Assembly: GCF_014235765.1 (NCBI RefSeq)
Contig: NZ_JACMYH010000001.1
Coordinates: forward strand, 1,736,001-1,800,000
Direction: 5' to 3'
Length of the DNA stretch: 64,000 nucleotides
From: Pseudomonas baltica
GTDB taxonomy: Bacteria; Pseudomonadota; Gammaproteobacteria; Pseudomonadales; Pseudomonadaceae
Part shown: positions 27,957 to 34,774 of the stretch, in pieces
Position numbering within the stretch: position 1 is the stretch's first letter
How the letters are laid out: each line of letters opens with the position of its first letter
Notes under the pieces: generated by a model
What the model was told of the DNA's origin: nothing
Databases searched by the model: none
Seen by the model: only the letters and a program-made list of their open reading frames with translations
Made by a program: the position numbers and the translations under genes

Positions 27957-28352
27957 TTAGTGCCGACCGCCGCGGCCCGGGCCACGGTCGGAGCCTCGGC
28001 CCCGGTTCCAATCCTGGCCGTAATGCCGCGCCGGCCCGTCGCGCCAGCGTGGATCGGGGCCGCGCCCTGGCCTGAACCCCGGCCGGTAGTGCGGAGCAGG
28101 CGGACCGTAGTAGCGAGGCGGCGGCACCGCGTAATACCGAGGCGCCGAGAAGTAGCGCGGCCCCTCGTAATAGCGCGGCGCCGGCGTCACGTAGTAACCG
28201 CTGCCATAGGGCTGGCTGTAGGGGTAGTAGCCGCCTCTCGGCGAGCTGTCCACGGAATAGACTTCGGTGCGGTAGTAACCTCCCCCTCCATAGGGCACAC
28301 AGGCACTTGTCAACAAGCCCAATACCACGATCAAAAGAGCTCTAGGGGACAT
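27957..28352 (-). CDS. Tyr/Gly/Pro/Arg-rich lipoprotein of unknown function
   Basis: A 131-residue protein with a lipoprotein signal peptide (MSPRALLIVVLGLLTSAC, lipobox LTSAC with C18). The mature part is low-complexity: repeated YY pairs in RYY, GYY and PRYYxxP contexts (about residues 20-90), then an Arg/Gly-rich end (RPGRGPDPRW to GRGGRH). About one residue in six or seven is tyrosine. I do not recognise a named domain. The ATG at 28352 has GGAGG about seven bases upstream. The protein is probably anchored in the outer membrane; function cannot be stated. It has its own strong terminator and stands opposite the CWC gene. Confidence 0.72.
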   Translation of the reverse strand: MSPRALLIVVLGLLTSACVPYGGGGYYRTEVYSVDSSPRGGYYPYSQPYGSGYYVTPAPRYYEGPRYFSAPRYYAVPPPRYYGPPAPHYRPGFRPGRGPDPRWRDGPARHYGQDWNRGRGSDRGPGRGGRH

Positions 28353-28558
28353 AAGCGGCCTCCTGGACCGCGAGAGGGATCGAACCAGCACGACTGGTCG
28401 TTACCCGGAACGGTGGTTCTGGGCATAACTCAGACAGCAGGAAAGATACTGCATTTCACTCGGCAATAAATTGATACAAAGCGTTCTGCATCGACGCTTT
28501 TCGCCGACCTGCAGGGCGCTGAAGTAGAATGCCACGTTCATACCTTCACGGATCGCTC

Positions 28559-28783
28559 ATGACCACGCTCGCGCTGACCGACAGCCGCCTTTGCCCAGCC
28601 TGCGGCGGCCGCAACGACTGCACATTGGCCGATGCCAAGACGGCCGCACAGCCGTGCTGGTGCTACACGGTCAGCATCGACCCCGCTGTGCTGCGGGCTT
28701 TGCCCGAGCATCTGCGCAACGCCGCCTGCTTGTGTCCGCGCTGCGCGCGAGTGAATGAGCAACTGCCTGAGTCGGAGGCATAG
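28559..28783 (+). CDS. cysteine-rich CWC-family small protein
   Basis: A 74-residue protein with the spaced cysteines of the CWC family: LCPACGG, NDC, PCWCY and ACLCPRCARVN (eight cysteines), most likely one or two zinc sites. The PCWC core gives the family its name; its function is unknown. A -10-like TAGAAT lies 34 bases before the start. It ends 7 bases before rsuA on the same strand, and this CWC-rsuA pairing suggests a link to RNA modification or simply a shared promoter. Confidence 0.85.
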   Translation: MTTLALTDSRLCPACGGRNDCTLADAKTAAQPCWCYTVSIDPAVLRALPEHLRNAACLCPRCARVNEQLPESEA

Positions 28784-28790
28784 CGCAGCG

Positions 28791-29483
28791 ATGCGTCTGG
28801 ACAGGTTCCTTTCCAATTTCGAACGCTTCAACCGGCAGCAGGTGCGCCTGGCCTTGATCGCAGGACGGGTCCAGGTGGATGGCAGCGTGGTCCGCGACCC
28901 GCTGCACGCTGTCTCTGAGTTCAGCGAAGTACGGCTTGACCAAGCGCTGTTGCAGGCCGGCTATCCTGCTCGCTACCTGATGCTGCACAAACCACCTGGT
29001 TGCGTCAGCGCCACGCAGGATCCGCAGCATCGGACCGTGCTCGACCTGCTCGAGGTGCCCGACAAGCACCAGTTGCACATTGCCGGGCGACTGGATTTCA
29101 ACACCACCGGGCTGATGATCCTGACCAACGATGGGCAATGGTCACGCCGCCTGACCCAACCGGCCACCAAGCTGCCCAAGGTGTACCTGGTCGAGACCGA
29201 GCAGGTCATCGAGCCCCATTATATAGAGACGTTCGCCAAGGGCATCTACTTCGCCTTCGAAGACCTCACCACCCTGCCCGCCCACCTCGACATCCTCGGC
29301 CCGCGCCTGGCGCGCCTGAGCATCGTCGAAGGGCGTTACCACCAGGTGAAGCGGATGTTCGGCCACTTCCAGAACAAGGTGCTCACGCTGCACCGCGAGC
29401 GCATGGGCGCGCTGATGCTCGATGACAGCCTGCAACCCGGCCAGTACCGCAGCTTGAGCGCAGAAGAGATCGGTCTGGTTTGA
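28791..29483 (+). CDS. rsuA: 16S rRNA pseudouridine(516) synthase
   Basis: RsuA converts uridine 516 of 16S rRNA to pseudouridine. The 230-residue protein has an N-terminal S4-like RNA-binding domain (MRLDRFLSNFERFNRQQVR, about residues 1-60) and the catalytic domain with the AGRLDFNTTGLMILTNDG motif, whose aspartate is the nucleophile, and the EGRYHQVKRMF segment. Length fits RsuA. The ATG at 28791 is chosen because it places the S4 domain at the N-terminus. It follows the CWC gene by 7 bases. Confidence 0.92.
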   Translation: MRLDRFLSNFERFNRQQVRLALIAGRVQVDGSVVRDPLHAVSEFSEVRLDQALLQAGYPARYLMLHKPPGCVSATQDPQHRTVLDLLEVPDKHQLHIAGRLDFNTTGLMILTNDGQWSRRLTQPATKLPKVYLVETEQVIEPHYIETFAKGIYFAFEDLTTLPAHLDILGPRLARLSIVEGRYHQVKRMFGHFQNKVLTLHRERMGALMLDDSLQPGQYRSLSAEEIGLV

Positions 29484-29514
29484 GGGGAATCGAGCAGAGA
29501 TACGAAATTTAGCG

Positions 29515-29532
29515 CTTCAAATTGCCAGGCGC
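29515..29532. repeat. Left copy of an 18-base direct repeat
   Basis: CTTCAAATTGCCAGGCGC here and CTTCAAATTGCCAAGCGC at 32152-32169 differ by one base. They are 2.6 kb apart and enclose the tRNA-Gly, the PLDc_N protein, the YqaA-like protein, the P-loop protein and the exported Gly/Ser-rich protein. It may be chance, or a scar of an insertion. Confidence 0.35.
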
Positions 29533-29648
29533 TTCTGGTACAAAGTCAGCCGCCCGGAGCAGGTGTCGAAAGACGCAGTGCACCGAGGTCGCCAAGCTGG
29601 CAATCGAGTTCGCAATGAACTGCCAGCGGCACGGAAACAACGCGTCAT

Positions 29649-29722
29649 GCGGGTATAGTTTAGTGGTAAAACGAAAGCTTCCCAAGCTTTAGTTGAGGGT
29701 TCGATTCCCTCTACCCGCTCCA
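29649..29722 (+). tRNA. tRNA-Gly (anticodon CCC)
   Basis: A 74-base cloverleaf including an encoded CCA end. The acceptor stem is GCGGGTA paired with TACCCGC, the D-arm contains TAGTGGTAAAAC, the anticodon stem-loop is AAGCTTCCCAAGCTT with loop TTCCCAA and anticodon CCC, and the T-arm has GGTTCGATTCC. The discriminator base is T, as is typical for bacterial tRNA-Gly. It decodes GGG glycine codons. It lies at the edge of the variable region that follows. Confidence 0.97.
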
Positions 29723-30010
29723 TGTTTCAGTCAGTATTTTGATTTTCTCCCCCTCCCCGCTCAGCCTCTTATCCGCCGAACCTTATTCGCCATACTCCGC
29801 AGAACACTACCTCCGGCGTAACGAAGCTCGGGCCATCTGCTTCGCCAGCTCATGGATATCATCAGCCAATGCACAGACTCCGATTCGCCCCCCCCTACAT
29901 CCTGCAAATCGAGCACGGGAACGTACGGTCAATCGCCAACTGGATATGATCGGGAACTTGCGCAAACCGGTATCCCTCTCCTGTAGGTGATTGCTCAGGA
30001 GTGATAAACC

Positions 30011-30232
30011 ATGGAAACCTCGATTTTCTGGGCGGCGTCCGCCTTGATCGTTCTGTTGCTGGACGCGTGGGTACTGACCAGCGTCTGGCGAAGCACCAAA
30101 AGCTCCGGCACGAGGCTGGGCTGGACGGTGCTGATCTTTGTACTGCCCCTTGTCGGACTCGCCATCTGGGGCATCGCGGGGCCGAGAGGCGTTGCCATTC
30201 CGCCAACATCGGATAAGCACAGCAAAGGCTGA
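30011..30232 (+). CDS. small membrane protein with a phospholipase D N-terminal (PLDc_N) domain
   Basis: A 73-residue protein with two membrane helices (about residues 4-24 and 38-55) and the conserved W-x-L...S-x-R-S...L-G-W segment and the closing GIAGPRG of the PLDc_N family. That domain is normally the N-terminal anchor of cardiolipin synthases; here it stands alone with no phosphodiesterase (HKD) domain after it. AGGAG lies nine bases before the ATG. The role is unknown; it could be a regulatory subunit or a remnant. Confidence 0.8.
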   Translation: METSIFWAASALIVLLLDAWVLTSVWRSTKSSGTRLGWTVLIFVLPLVGLAIWGIAGPRGVAIPPTSDKHSKG

Positions 30233-30309
30233 TGTCGATCCTACCCATCTGATACGCGTTGGCTGGCATGTATTTAATTCGCCATCCCCAGGCGTTTGGC
30301 TGAAGGCGT

Positions 30310-30750
30310 TCATATCGCCCAGCCAAGCGTGATCGCGGTCAGTGCCAGATAGCGGAACGCCTTGGCCAGTGTAACCACGACCAGAAAACGCCAGAGCGGC
30401 TCACGCATGACGCCAGCGATCATAGTGATGGGATCACCGATGATCGGCACCCAGCTGAACAAGAGCGCCCAGTATCCGTAGCGCAGGTAGGCATTCTGCG
30501 CTTTATCCAAGTGGCGCTCACTGATGGGAAACCAACGGCGGTGCCGAAAACGTTCGATAGAGCGGCCCAGGTACCAGTTCACCACAGAACCCAGCACGTT
30601 GCCCGCCGTGGCGATCAGTACGAGCAACACCGTTGCGTAGTGTTGCGAAACAAGCATCCCCACCAATACCGCTTCGGATTGCAAAGGCAGAAGCGTGGCG
30701 GCACCGAACGCCACGACGAAAAGGCTTACATAGCTGGTCAGTTCGAACAC
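30310..30750 (-). CDS. YqaA-like (VTT/DedA-related) membrane protein
   Basis: A 146-residue inner-membrane protein with about four helices. It carries the YqaA pattern: a start near the membrane followed by LPLQSEAVLVGML, a TAGNVLGSVVNWYLGR segment (about residues 50-65) and the RYGYWALLFSWVPIIGDPITMIAGVMR segment, similar to DedA-family lipid-transport proteins. The start is GTG at 30750. It converges with the PLDc_N protein gene, separated by 77 bases. The biological substrate is not established; DedA relatives act in membrane lipid or drug tolerance. Confidence 0.82.
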   Translation of the reverse strand: MFELTSYVSLFVVAFGAATLLPLQSEAVLVGMLVSQHYATVLLVLIATAGNVLGSVVNWYLGRSIERFRHRRWFPISERHLDKAQNAYLRYGYWALLFSWVPIIGDPITMIAGVMREPLWRFLVVVTLAKAFRYLALTAITLGWAI

Positions 30751-31118
30751 CTTGTCATCTCGCGTGTGAAGGCCTGCTGCGGAGTGAACGTTTCAAACGC
30801 AGTTATCCGCAACAGCTCGCAGGTTTCAAGGGCTGATACCAGCTCTGCTGTACCGCATGGTGTGGAAACTGTCCCATTGGCACCAGCTATACAGATAAAC
30901 AAGATGCAGATGTAGCGCATCGATCAGCACAGATTCGTTGCTCGCAACCTTGCAAAGCCCCCCCGCCCAGCACCCTTCATTTCTCGATCAAACAGCCAGT
31001 TACGCCAACTCAATCAGAAAACCATCCAACATTGCGAAGAAATTTCTGACACTGATGTTGACGGTTCAGTTACCTATCCAGCCTAGTAATATCCTCTTAC
31101 TTGATAGGGACATCCATC
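30751..31118. other. 368-base AT-richer gap before the P-loop gene
   Basis: The base composition is lower in GC than the surroundings (for example long AT-rich stretches near 31010-31110). No convincing gene, although a 60-codon minus-strand frame with a hydrophobic start (30738-30920) exists without a ribosome site. No clear promoter could be placed. Confidence 0.5.
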
Positions 31119-31700
31119 ATGATCATCCTGGTAGCGGGTATTCATGGCGTGGGAAAAACCTGGCATTGCGAGCATTACGGGCACCGTCGGGGCGTGTTGC
31201 ACAGCAGCGCTTCGGGTTTGGTCAGGCAGGTGCTGGCCTGTGTGAAATGGAGCGATGATCGCTACGCGACCAATCGAGACCGCAACCGCCAGGCACTGGA
31301 ACTGGCCGTGACCAGCATCGCCGCCAGTGGCAAGTCGATGCTGCTGGAAGGAAACGTGGCGTTGATGGGTAAGCGCCCACGTTCGTCGGGCACCGATCTG
31401 ACGGCGTTCGAGCGGCTTTCCCTGGGGGCGATTCTGTTGCTGGAGAGCGATCCGTGGACGGTGTTGAAGCGCTTGCCGGCCAGCCACGCTTCGCCGACCG
31501 AGGTCGAGGTGTTCCAGCATCAGGAGCGTGACAGCGCGCGAGCGGTGGCGCGCCATCTGGACATTCCGCTGATGCTGCTGCGCGATTGCAGTGACCACAC
31601 CTTTGGCCAGACCCTTGATGCCTGGCTGAAGCGCGGGCAGCCTATCTCCATTGATACAGCCAGACGCCATCCACCTGGATTTCATCGCCAATACCGCTGA
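31119..31700 (+). CDS. P-loop NTPase of unknown function
   Basis: A 193-residue protein with a Walker A motif at the extreme N-terminus (MIILVAGIHGVGKTWHCEHY, G-x4-GKT at about residues 7-14) in an AAA-like/nucleotide kinase fold. The SMLLEGNVALMGKRP segment may be the Walker B strand. No lid or partner domain was recognised. The start at 31119 (ATG) has AGGGA about nine bases upstream; a TTG six codons earlier is less likely. It has no obvious operon partner, and it is followed by an exported Gly/Ser-rich protein gene 100 bases later. The size and motif spacing resemble orphan nucleoside-kinase-like proteins. Confidence 0.7.
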   Translation: MIILVAGIHGVGKTWHCEHYGHRRGVLHSSASGLVRQVLACVKWSDDRYATNRDRNRQALELAVTSIAASGKSMLLEGNVALMGKRPRSSGTDLTAFERLSLGAILLLESDPWTVLKRLPASHASPTEVEVFQHQERDSARAVARHLDIPLMLLRDCSDHTFGQTLDAWLKRGQPISIDTARRHPPGFHRQYR

Positions 31701-31800
31701 GAAGCATTGCTGCGACGAGATGCCGCTCGTCGCCTCGACGGCACCTTGCGTGCAAGACGCTGGCCCAATGCTTGTACCCCAATCACTGCGGAGATGCACC

Positions 31801-32115
31801 ATGATGATTAGCAAAAAGCTTGCCTCGCTGGCTCTGGCCGGTCTTCTGTCGGCCTCGTCGTTCGCGGCGATGGCGGCATCCAATGACAGCAACCCTACTG
31901 CCACCCCGGAAGCACCATCGGGCAAGCAGGTCATTCCAGGCACCGACAAATCGCCCGACAATGGCAACGCCACCGGTATCGACGGCAAGACCGGTTCCAT
32001 GAGCCAGGGCGCAGACGCCGGCACCACCGACGGTGGCCCTACCCCGATGGGCGCGACCAAAGGCGATGGCAGCTCGGGCAACAGCGGCGGCAACGGCAGC
32101 GGCGCTGGCAAATAA
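31801..32115 (+). CDS. exported Gly/Ser/Asn-rich protein of unknown function
   Basis: A 104-residue protein with a signal peptide (about residues 1-25, MMISKKLASLALAGLLSASS then AAMA). The mature part is low-complexity and unstructured: SNDSNPTATPEAP, KSPDNGNATGIDGKTGSM and a GSSGNSGGNGSGAGK tail, with no cysteine and no aromatic residue. It is probably a periplasmic or secreted hydrophilic protein. I recognise no family. CGGAGA lies eight bases before the ATG. The composition resembles the small Gly-rich exported proteins of pseudomonads that are often linked to stress. Confidence 0.65.
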   Translation: MMISKKLASLALAGLLSASSFAAMAASNDSNPTATPEAPSGKQVIPGTDKSPDNGNATGIDGKTGSMSQGADAGTTDGGPTPMGATKGDGSSGNSGGNGSGAGK

Positions 32116-32136
32116 GCCCACCGCACCTTCTGCAGC

Positions 32137-32196
32137 GGCGCGAATTCCGTCCTTCAAATTGCCAAGCGCAATTGCAAGGTCAACCGGATTCGCGCC
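32137..32196. repeat. REP-like nested inverted repeat after the Gly/Ser-rich protein gene
   Basis: Arms GGCGCGAATTCCG (32137-32149) and CGGATTCGCGCC (32185-32196) pair with a one-base bulge and enclose a second imperfect dyad (32151-32179). It lies between two genes that converge and could serve as a bidirectional terminator or a REP element. It contains the right copy of the 18-base direct repeat (32152-32169). Confidence 0.7.
32152..32169. repeat. Right copy of an 18-base direct repeat
   Basis: CTTCAAATTGCCAAGCGC, matching 29515-29532 with one difference. It lies inside the nested hairpin at 32137-32196. Confidence 0.35.
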
Positions 32197-32213
32197 GTTG
32201 GCGTTTCCGCAGG

Positions 32214-33284
32214 TCAGTAACCGTTGCGTTGAAGAACCTCGATGACCGATTCAGCGGCAGGACGCTTGTAGAACTTCAGCAGCTCGCTGGTACGGTTGGT
32301 GAAGATGCCATCCACGCCTGCGTCACTGACCTTCTTGAAATCGACCGGCTCGTCCACGGTATACACGTGCACCAGAAGACCTTTGTCGTGGGTCAGCTTG
32401 TTCATCCATGGCTGAACCAGGTCCATGTAGCTCTGCTCTCCCCCCTCGGTCAACGCTGCCGAAGGGCCGGTGCCCACCGCGCCGTTGGCTTTGGCAATGT
32501 CCAGCCAGCGCTCGAACTCGGCACGGTCGCGGGGCCGTTGCTGGGCGTAGTAAGCCGCTTTGTCCTTCATGCCGGACGCTGCGAACGTCACCTTGGATTC
32601 GGGCTCGATGCTGCCCTCGCCTACCCATAGCAGCAATACCTTGGGCACCTGCGGCATTTCCTTGGCCAGCAGCTCCAGGCTGCCTTTTTCGAACGTCTGC
32701 AACACGACCCGGTGCTGACCATCGAGCCAGCCACGCTGCTTGAGTTTGGCCTTGAGGTCACGCTCGATACCAGGAAACTGCTGCGGCACCTTGGTTTCGA
32801 TGTACACCCCAGGCGTGTGCGTACCGCCTTGCGCCACGTCGAGTACCTCATCCAGGGTGAGAATCTTCAAGCCTTTGTAACTGTCACGGGCGCGCTCGGG
32901 GTGCGCTGCGTTGAACCAGCTGCCGGCATCCAGGGTTTTCAGCTCCGCCAGGGTAAAGTCGCTGGCCGGCTTGTCCTTGCGCTCGGGAAATTTGCTGGCG
33001 ATGTCGGTGGTGCGCAGCAAGGTATCGTCGTGCAGTGCGATCAGTTGCCCGTCGCGAGTGCGCTGCACATCGAGCTCCAGATAGTCGGCGCCCAGGTCAC
33101 GGGCCAGCAGGTAGGCCGGCAGTGTCGATTCCGGCGCATCGAACGAAGCACCTCGATGGGCAATGACCGCAGGGTGCGGAATGTTGGCGGCATGAGCCAA
33201 CTGATCGGGGGTTTGCCCCTGGGCCGAGGCAGCTGCGCCCATGGCAGCAGTGAGGCAGAGCGTCTTGTACAGGTGTGCCAACAT
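32214..33284 (-). CDS. glpQ: glycerophosphodiester phosphodiesterase, periplasmic
   Basis: GlpQ hydrolyses glycerophosphodiesters to glycerol 3-phosphate and an alcohol in the periplasm. The 356-residue protein has a signal peptide (about residues 1-24, MLAHLYKTLCLTAAMGAAAS then AQGQ), the GDPD signature PAVIAHRGASFDAPESTLPAY (H in AHRG and E in PEST), YLELDVQRTRDGQLIALHDDTL with the metal-binding ELD and catalytic HDD, and a conserved GVDGIFTNRT end. The ATG at 33284 has GGAAGGA upstream. It is divergent from the DUF4917 gene. Confidence 0.94.
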   Translation of the reverse strand: MLAHLYKTLCLTAAMGAAASAQGQTPDQLAHAANIPHPAVIAHRGASFDAPESTLPAYLLARDLGADYLELDVQRTRDGQLIALHDDTLLRTTDIASKFPERKDKPASDFTLAELKTLDAGSWFNAAHPERARDSYKGLKILTLDEVLDVAQGGTHTPGVYIETKVPQQFPGIERDLKAKLKQRGWLDGQHRVVLQTFEKGSLELLAKEMPQVPKVLLLWVGEGSIEPESKVTFAASGMKDKAAYYAQQRPRDRAEFERWLDIAKANGAVGTGPSAALTEGGEQSYMDLVQPWMNKLTHDKGLLVHVYTVDEPVDFKKVSDAGVDGIFTNRTSELLKFYKRPAAESVIEVLQRNGY

Positions 33285-33424
33285 GTGTAGTCCTTCCACG
33301 GATGATCGAAAACGGCGCGGTTTGATGCCGGTGAACCGACCCAGCATAGACGGCGTCGGATGACAGGACATGGCGTGATAGAGTCGCGCCCTTGCCCAAG
33401 ACACGAGTAGAACGAATCATCACC

Positions 33425-34444
33425 ATGGCACATGACACCTTCGACGCCCACCTCGACGATTGGCAAACCCTGCATACCCGTCAGCCTGCACAAAGCCTGT
33501 TGCTGGGCAACGGCGCCAGCCGCGCAGTGTGGCGCAGCTTCGCCTACGACGGGTTGTTCGAGCGCGCGCAAAAGGTGCGCAACAAGCCCTTGAGCCTGAC
33601 CGACCTGGCCTTGTTCAAATCGCTGCAGACCCGCAGCTTCGAGCAGGTGCTAGCGGTGCTCAACAGTACCGTTCGGGTCAATGCCGCCCTGGCGATCAGT
33701 TCCACCGCCCCGCTCAATCGCTACTATGCGATCAAGGAAGCGTTGATCCATGCGGTGCGCAGCGTGCACATTCCCTTTCGCCTGCTCGATGAACAGCGCC
33801 TGGCCGCGCTCAACCTTGCACTGCGCGCGTTCGACACGGTGTACAGCAGCAACTACGACCTGCTCTGCCCCTGGGCCGTGCAGCACGACCCGCAGGGTTT
33901 TGCCGAGCTGATGGACGTGGACACCGGTTTCGACATTCGCCACACCGCCGCCACAGGCTGCCGCGTGCTGTACCTGCACGGCGGTCTGCACCTGATCAAG
34001 AACAGCGACGGTACGACCCGGCAACGCACCGCCGAGGGCGAAGCCTTGCTCGACGGGTTTGCGATCAACACGCCTGGCGATGTGCCGTTGCTGGTCAACG
34101 AAGGCCCCAGTGCGCAGAAGCTGCGCACCATTCGTGATTCGGACTACCTGAGCTGGTGCCACGGCGAGTTGAGCCGGCAAGACGGCACTGTGTGCATCTT
34201 CGGCCACAACCTGGACAGCGACGATGCGCACATCCTTCAGGCGCTGCGCCTGGCGCCTGCGCAGACTTTTTATGTGTCGATCTTCCCGCTCAGCGATGCC
34301 TGGATCATCAGCCAGAAACAGCGCTTCGAAGAACTGTTCGCCGGCTGCGGCAAGACACTGTATTTCTTCGACGCGACCAGCCATGGCCTGGGCAGTGCGC
34401 AATTGAACGTGGCCGTGCCTGCGGTGTTGAAGAAGAAACGTTGA
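33425..34444 (+). CDS. DUF4917-family protein (SIR2-like fold predicted)
   Basis: A 339-residue protein matching DUF4917. It has the QPAQSLLLGNGASRAVW start (about residues 20-35), a GNG-type dinucleotide-binding loop, a mid-protein YSSNYDLLCPWAV segment and a late TVCIFGHNLDSDDAHILQAL segment, patterns found in the SIR2-like domains of some anti-phage systems. DUF4917 has been placed near SIR2 folds on structural grounds, as I recall. No partner (Argonaute, STAND, HerA) sits next to it, so a defence role is only a possibility. It diverges from glpQ and is followed 22 bases later by the LuxR-type gene on the other strand. Confidence 0.75.
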   Translation: MAHDTFDAHLDDWQTLHTRQPAQSLLLGNGASRAVWRSFAYDGLFERAQKVRNKPLSLTDLALFKSLQTRSFEQVLAVLNSTVRVNAALAISSTAPLNRYYAIKEALIHAVRSVHIPFRLLDEQRLAALNLALRAFDTVYSSNYDLLCPWAVQHDPQGFAELMDVDTGFDIRHTAATGCRVLYLHGGLHLIKNSDGTTRQRTAEGEALLDGFAINTPGDVPLLVNEGPSAQKLRTIRDSDYLSWCHGELSRQDGTVCIFGHNLDSDDAHILQALRLAPAQTFYVSIFPLSDAWIISQKQRFEELFAGCGKTLYFFDATSHGLGSAQLNVAVPAVLKKKR

Positions 34445-34466
34445 AGACTCGAGCGCAACCAGGCGC

Positions 34467-34679
34467 TCACCACAGCGATATCAACCCTTTCTCCAGTGCC
34501 AGCAGCACAGCCACGCTGCGTGAACCCACGGCGAATTTGCGACGAATGTTGGCGAAATGGAAATTTACCGTTGCCTCGGAGCAGGCCAGTATCCGCGAGA
34601 TTTCCCACGAGGACTTGCCTCTGCCACTCCAGACGAGCACTTCCTGCTCACGGGGCGTCAGCTTGATGTCGAACGTCAC
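34467..34679 (-). CDS. stand-alone LuxR/GerE-type DNA-binding protein
   Basis: A 70-residue protein that is a single LuxR-type helix-turn-helix: KLTPREQEVLVWSGRGKSSWEISRI, then SEATVNFHFANIRRKF, the recognition-helix region, and a hydrophobic end. It lacks the autoinducer-binding or receiver domain that usually precedes this domain. A GTG start at 34679 has GGAG six bases upstream. The wording GKSSWEIS...TVNFHFANIRRKF is close to that of quorum-sensing LuxR regulators, which suggests a truncated or stripped-down regulator. Similar stand-alone domains (e.g. GerE) are functional. It lies between the DUF4917 gene and a methyltransferase, both of which end or start close by. Confidence 0.75.
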   Translation of the reverse strand: MTFDIKLTPREQEVLVWSGRGKSSWEISRILACSEATVNFHFANIRRKFAVGSRSVAVLLALEKGLISLW

Positions 34680-34774
34680 TGCAAACTCCAACCCTTGACT
34701 TGAGCGCTCATGGTGGCGCTCGCCAAGGATGGGTAACAATGCCGGCGACTTGTAGTCCCGATGCCTCACAGCGC

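Noticed and set aside
29649..29722. Whether the tRNA-Gly is a phage or island attachment site
   Set aside because: No repeat of the tRNA 3' end and no integrase gene was found in the window, so I only mention the direct repeat with low confidence.
29517..29723. A 68-codon minus-strand frame covering the tRNA-Gly
   Set aside because: It overlaps the tRNA almost completely, and its sequence is simply the antisense of the tRNA with no coding features.
30738..30920. A 60-codon minus-strand frame with a hydrophobic N-terminus (MRYICILFICIAG)
   Set aside because: It lacks a ribosome site, overlaps the start of the YqaA-like gene and has no family match that I can recognise. It could be real but I cannot support it.
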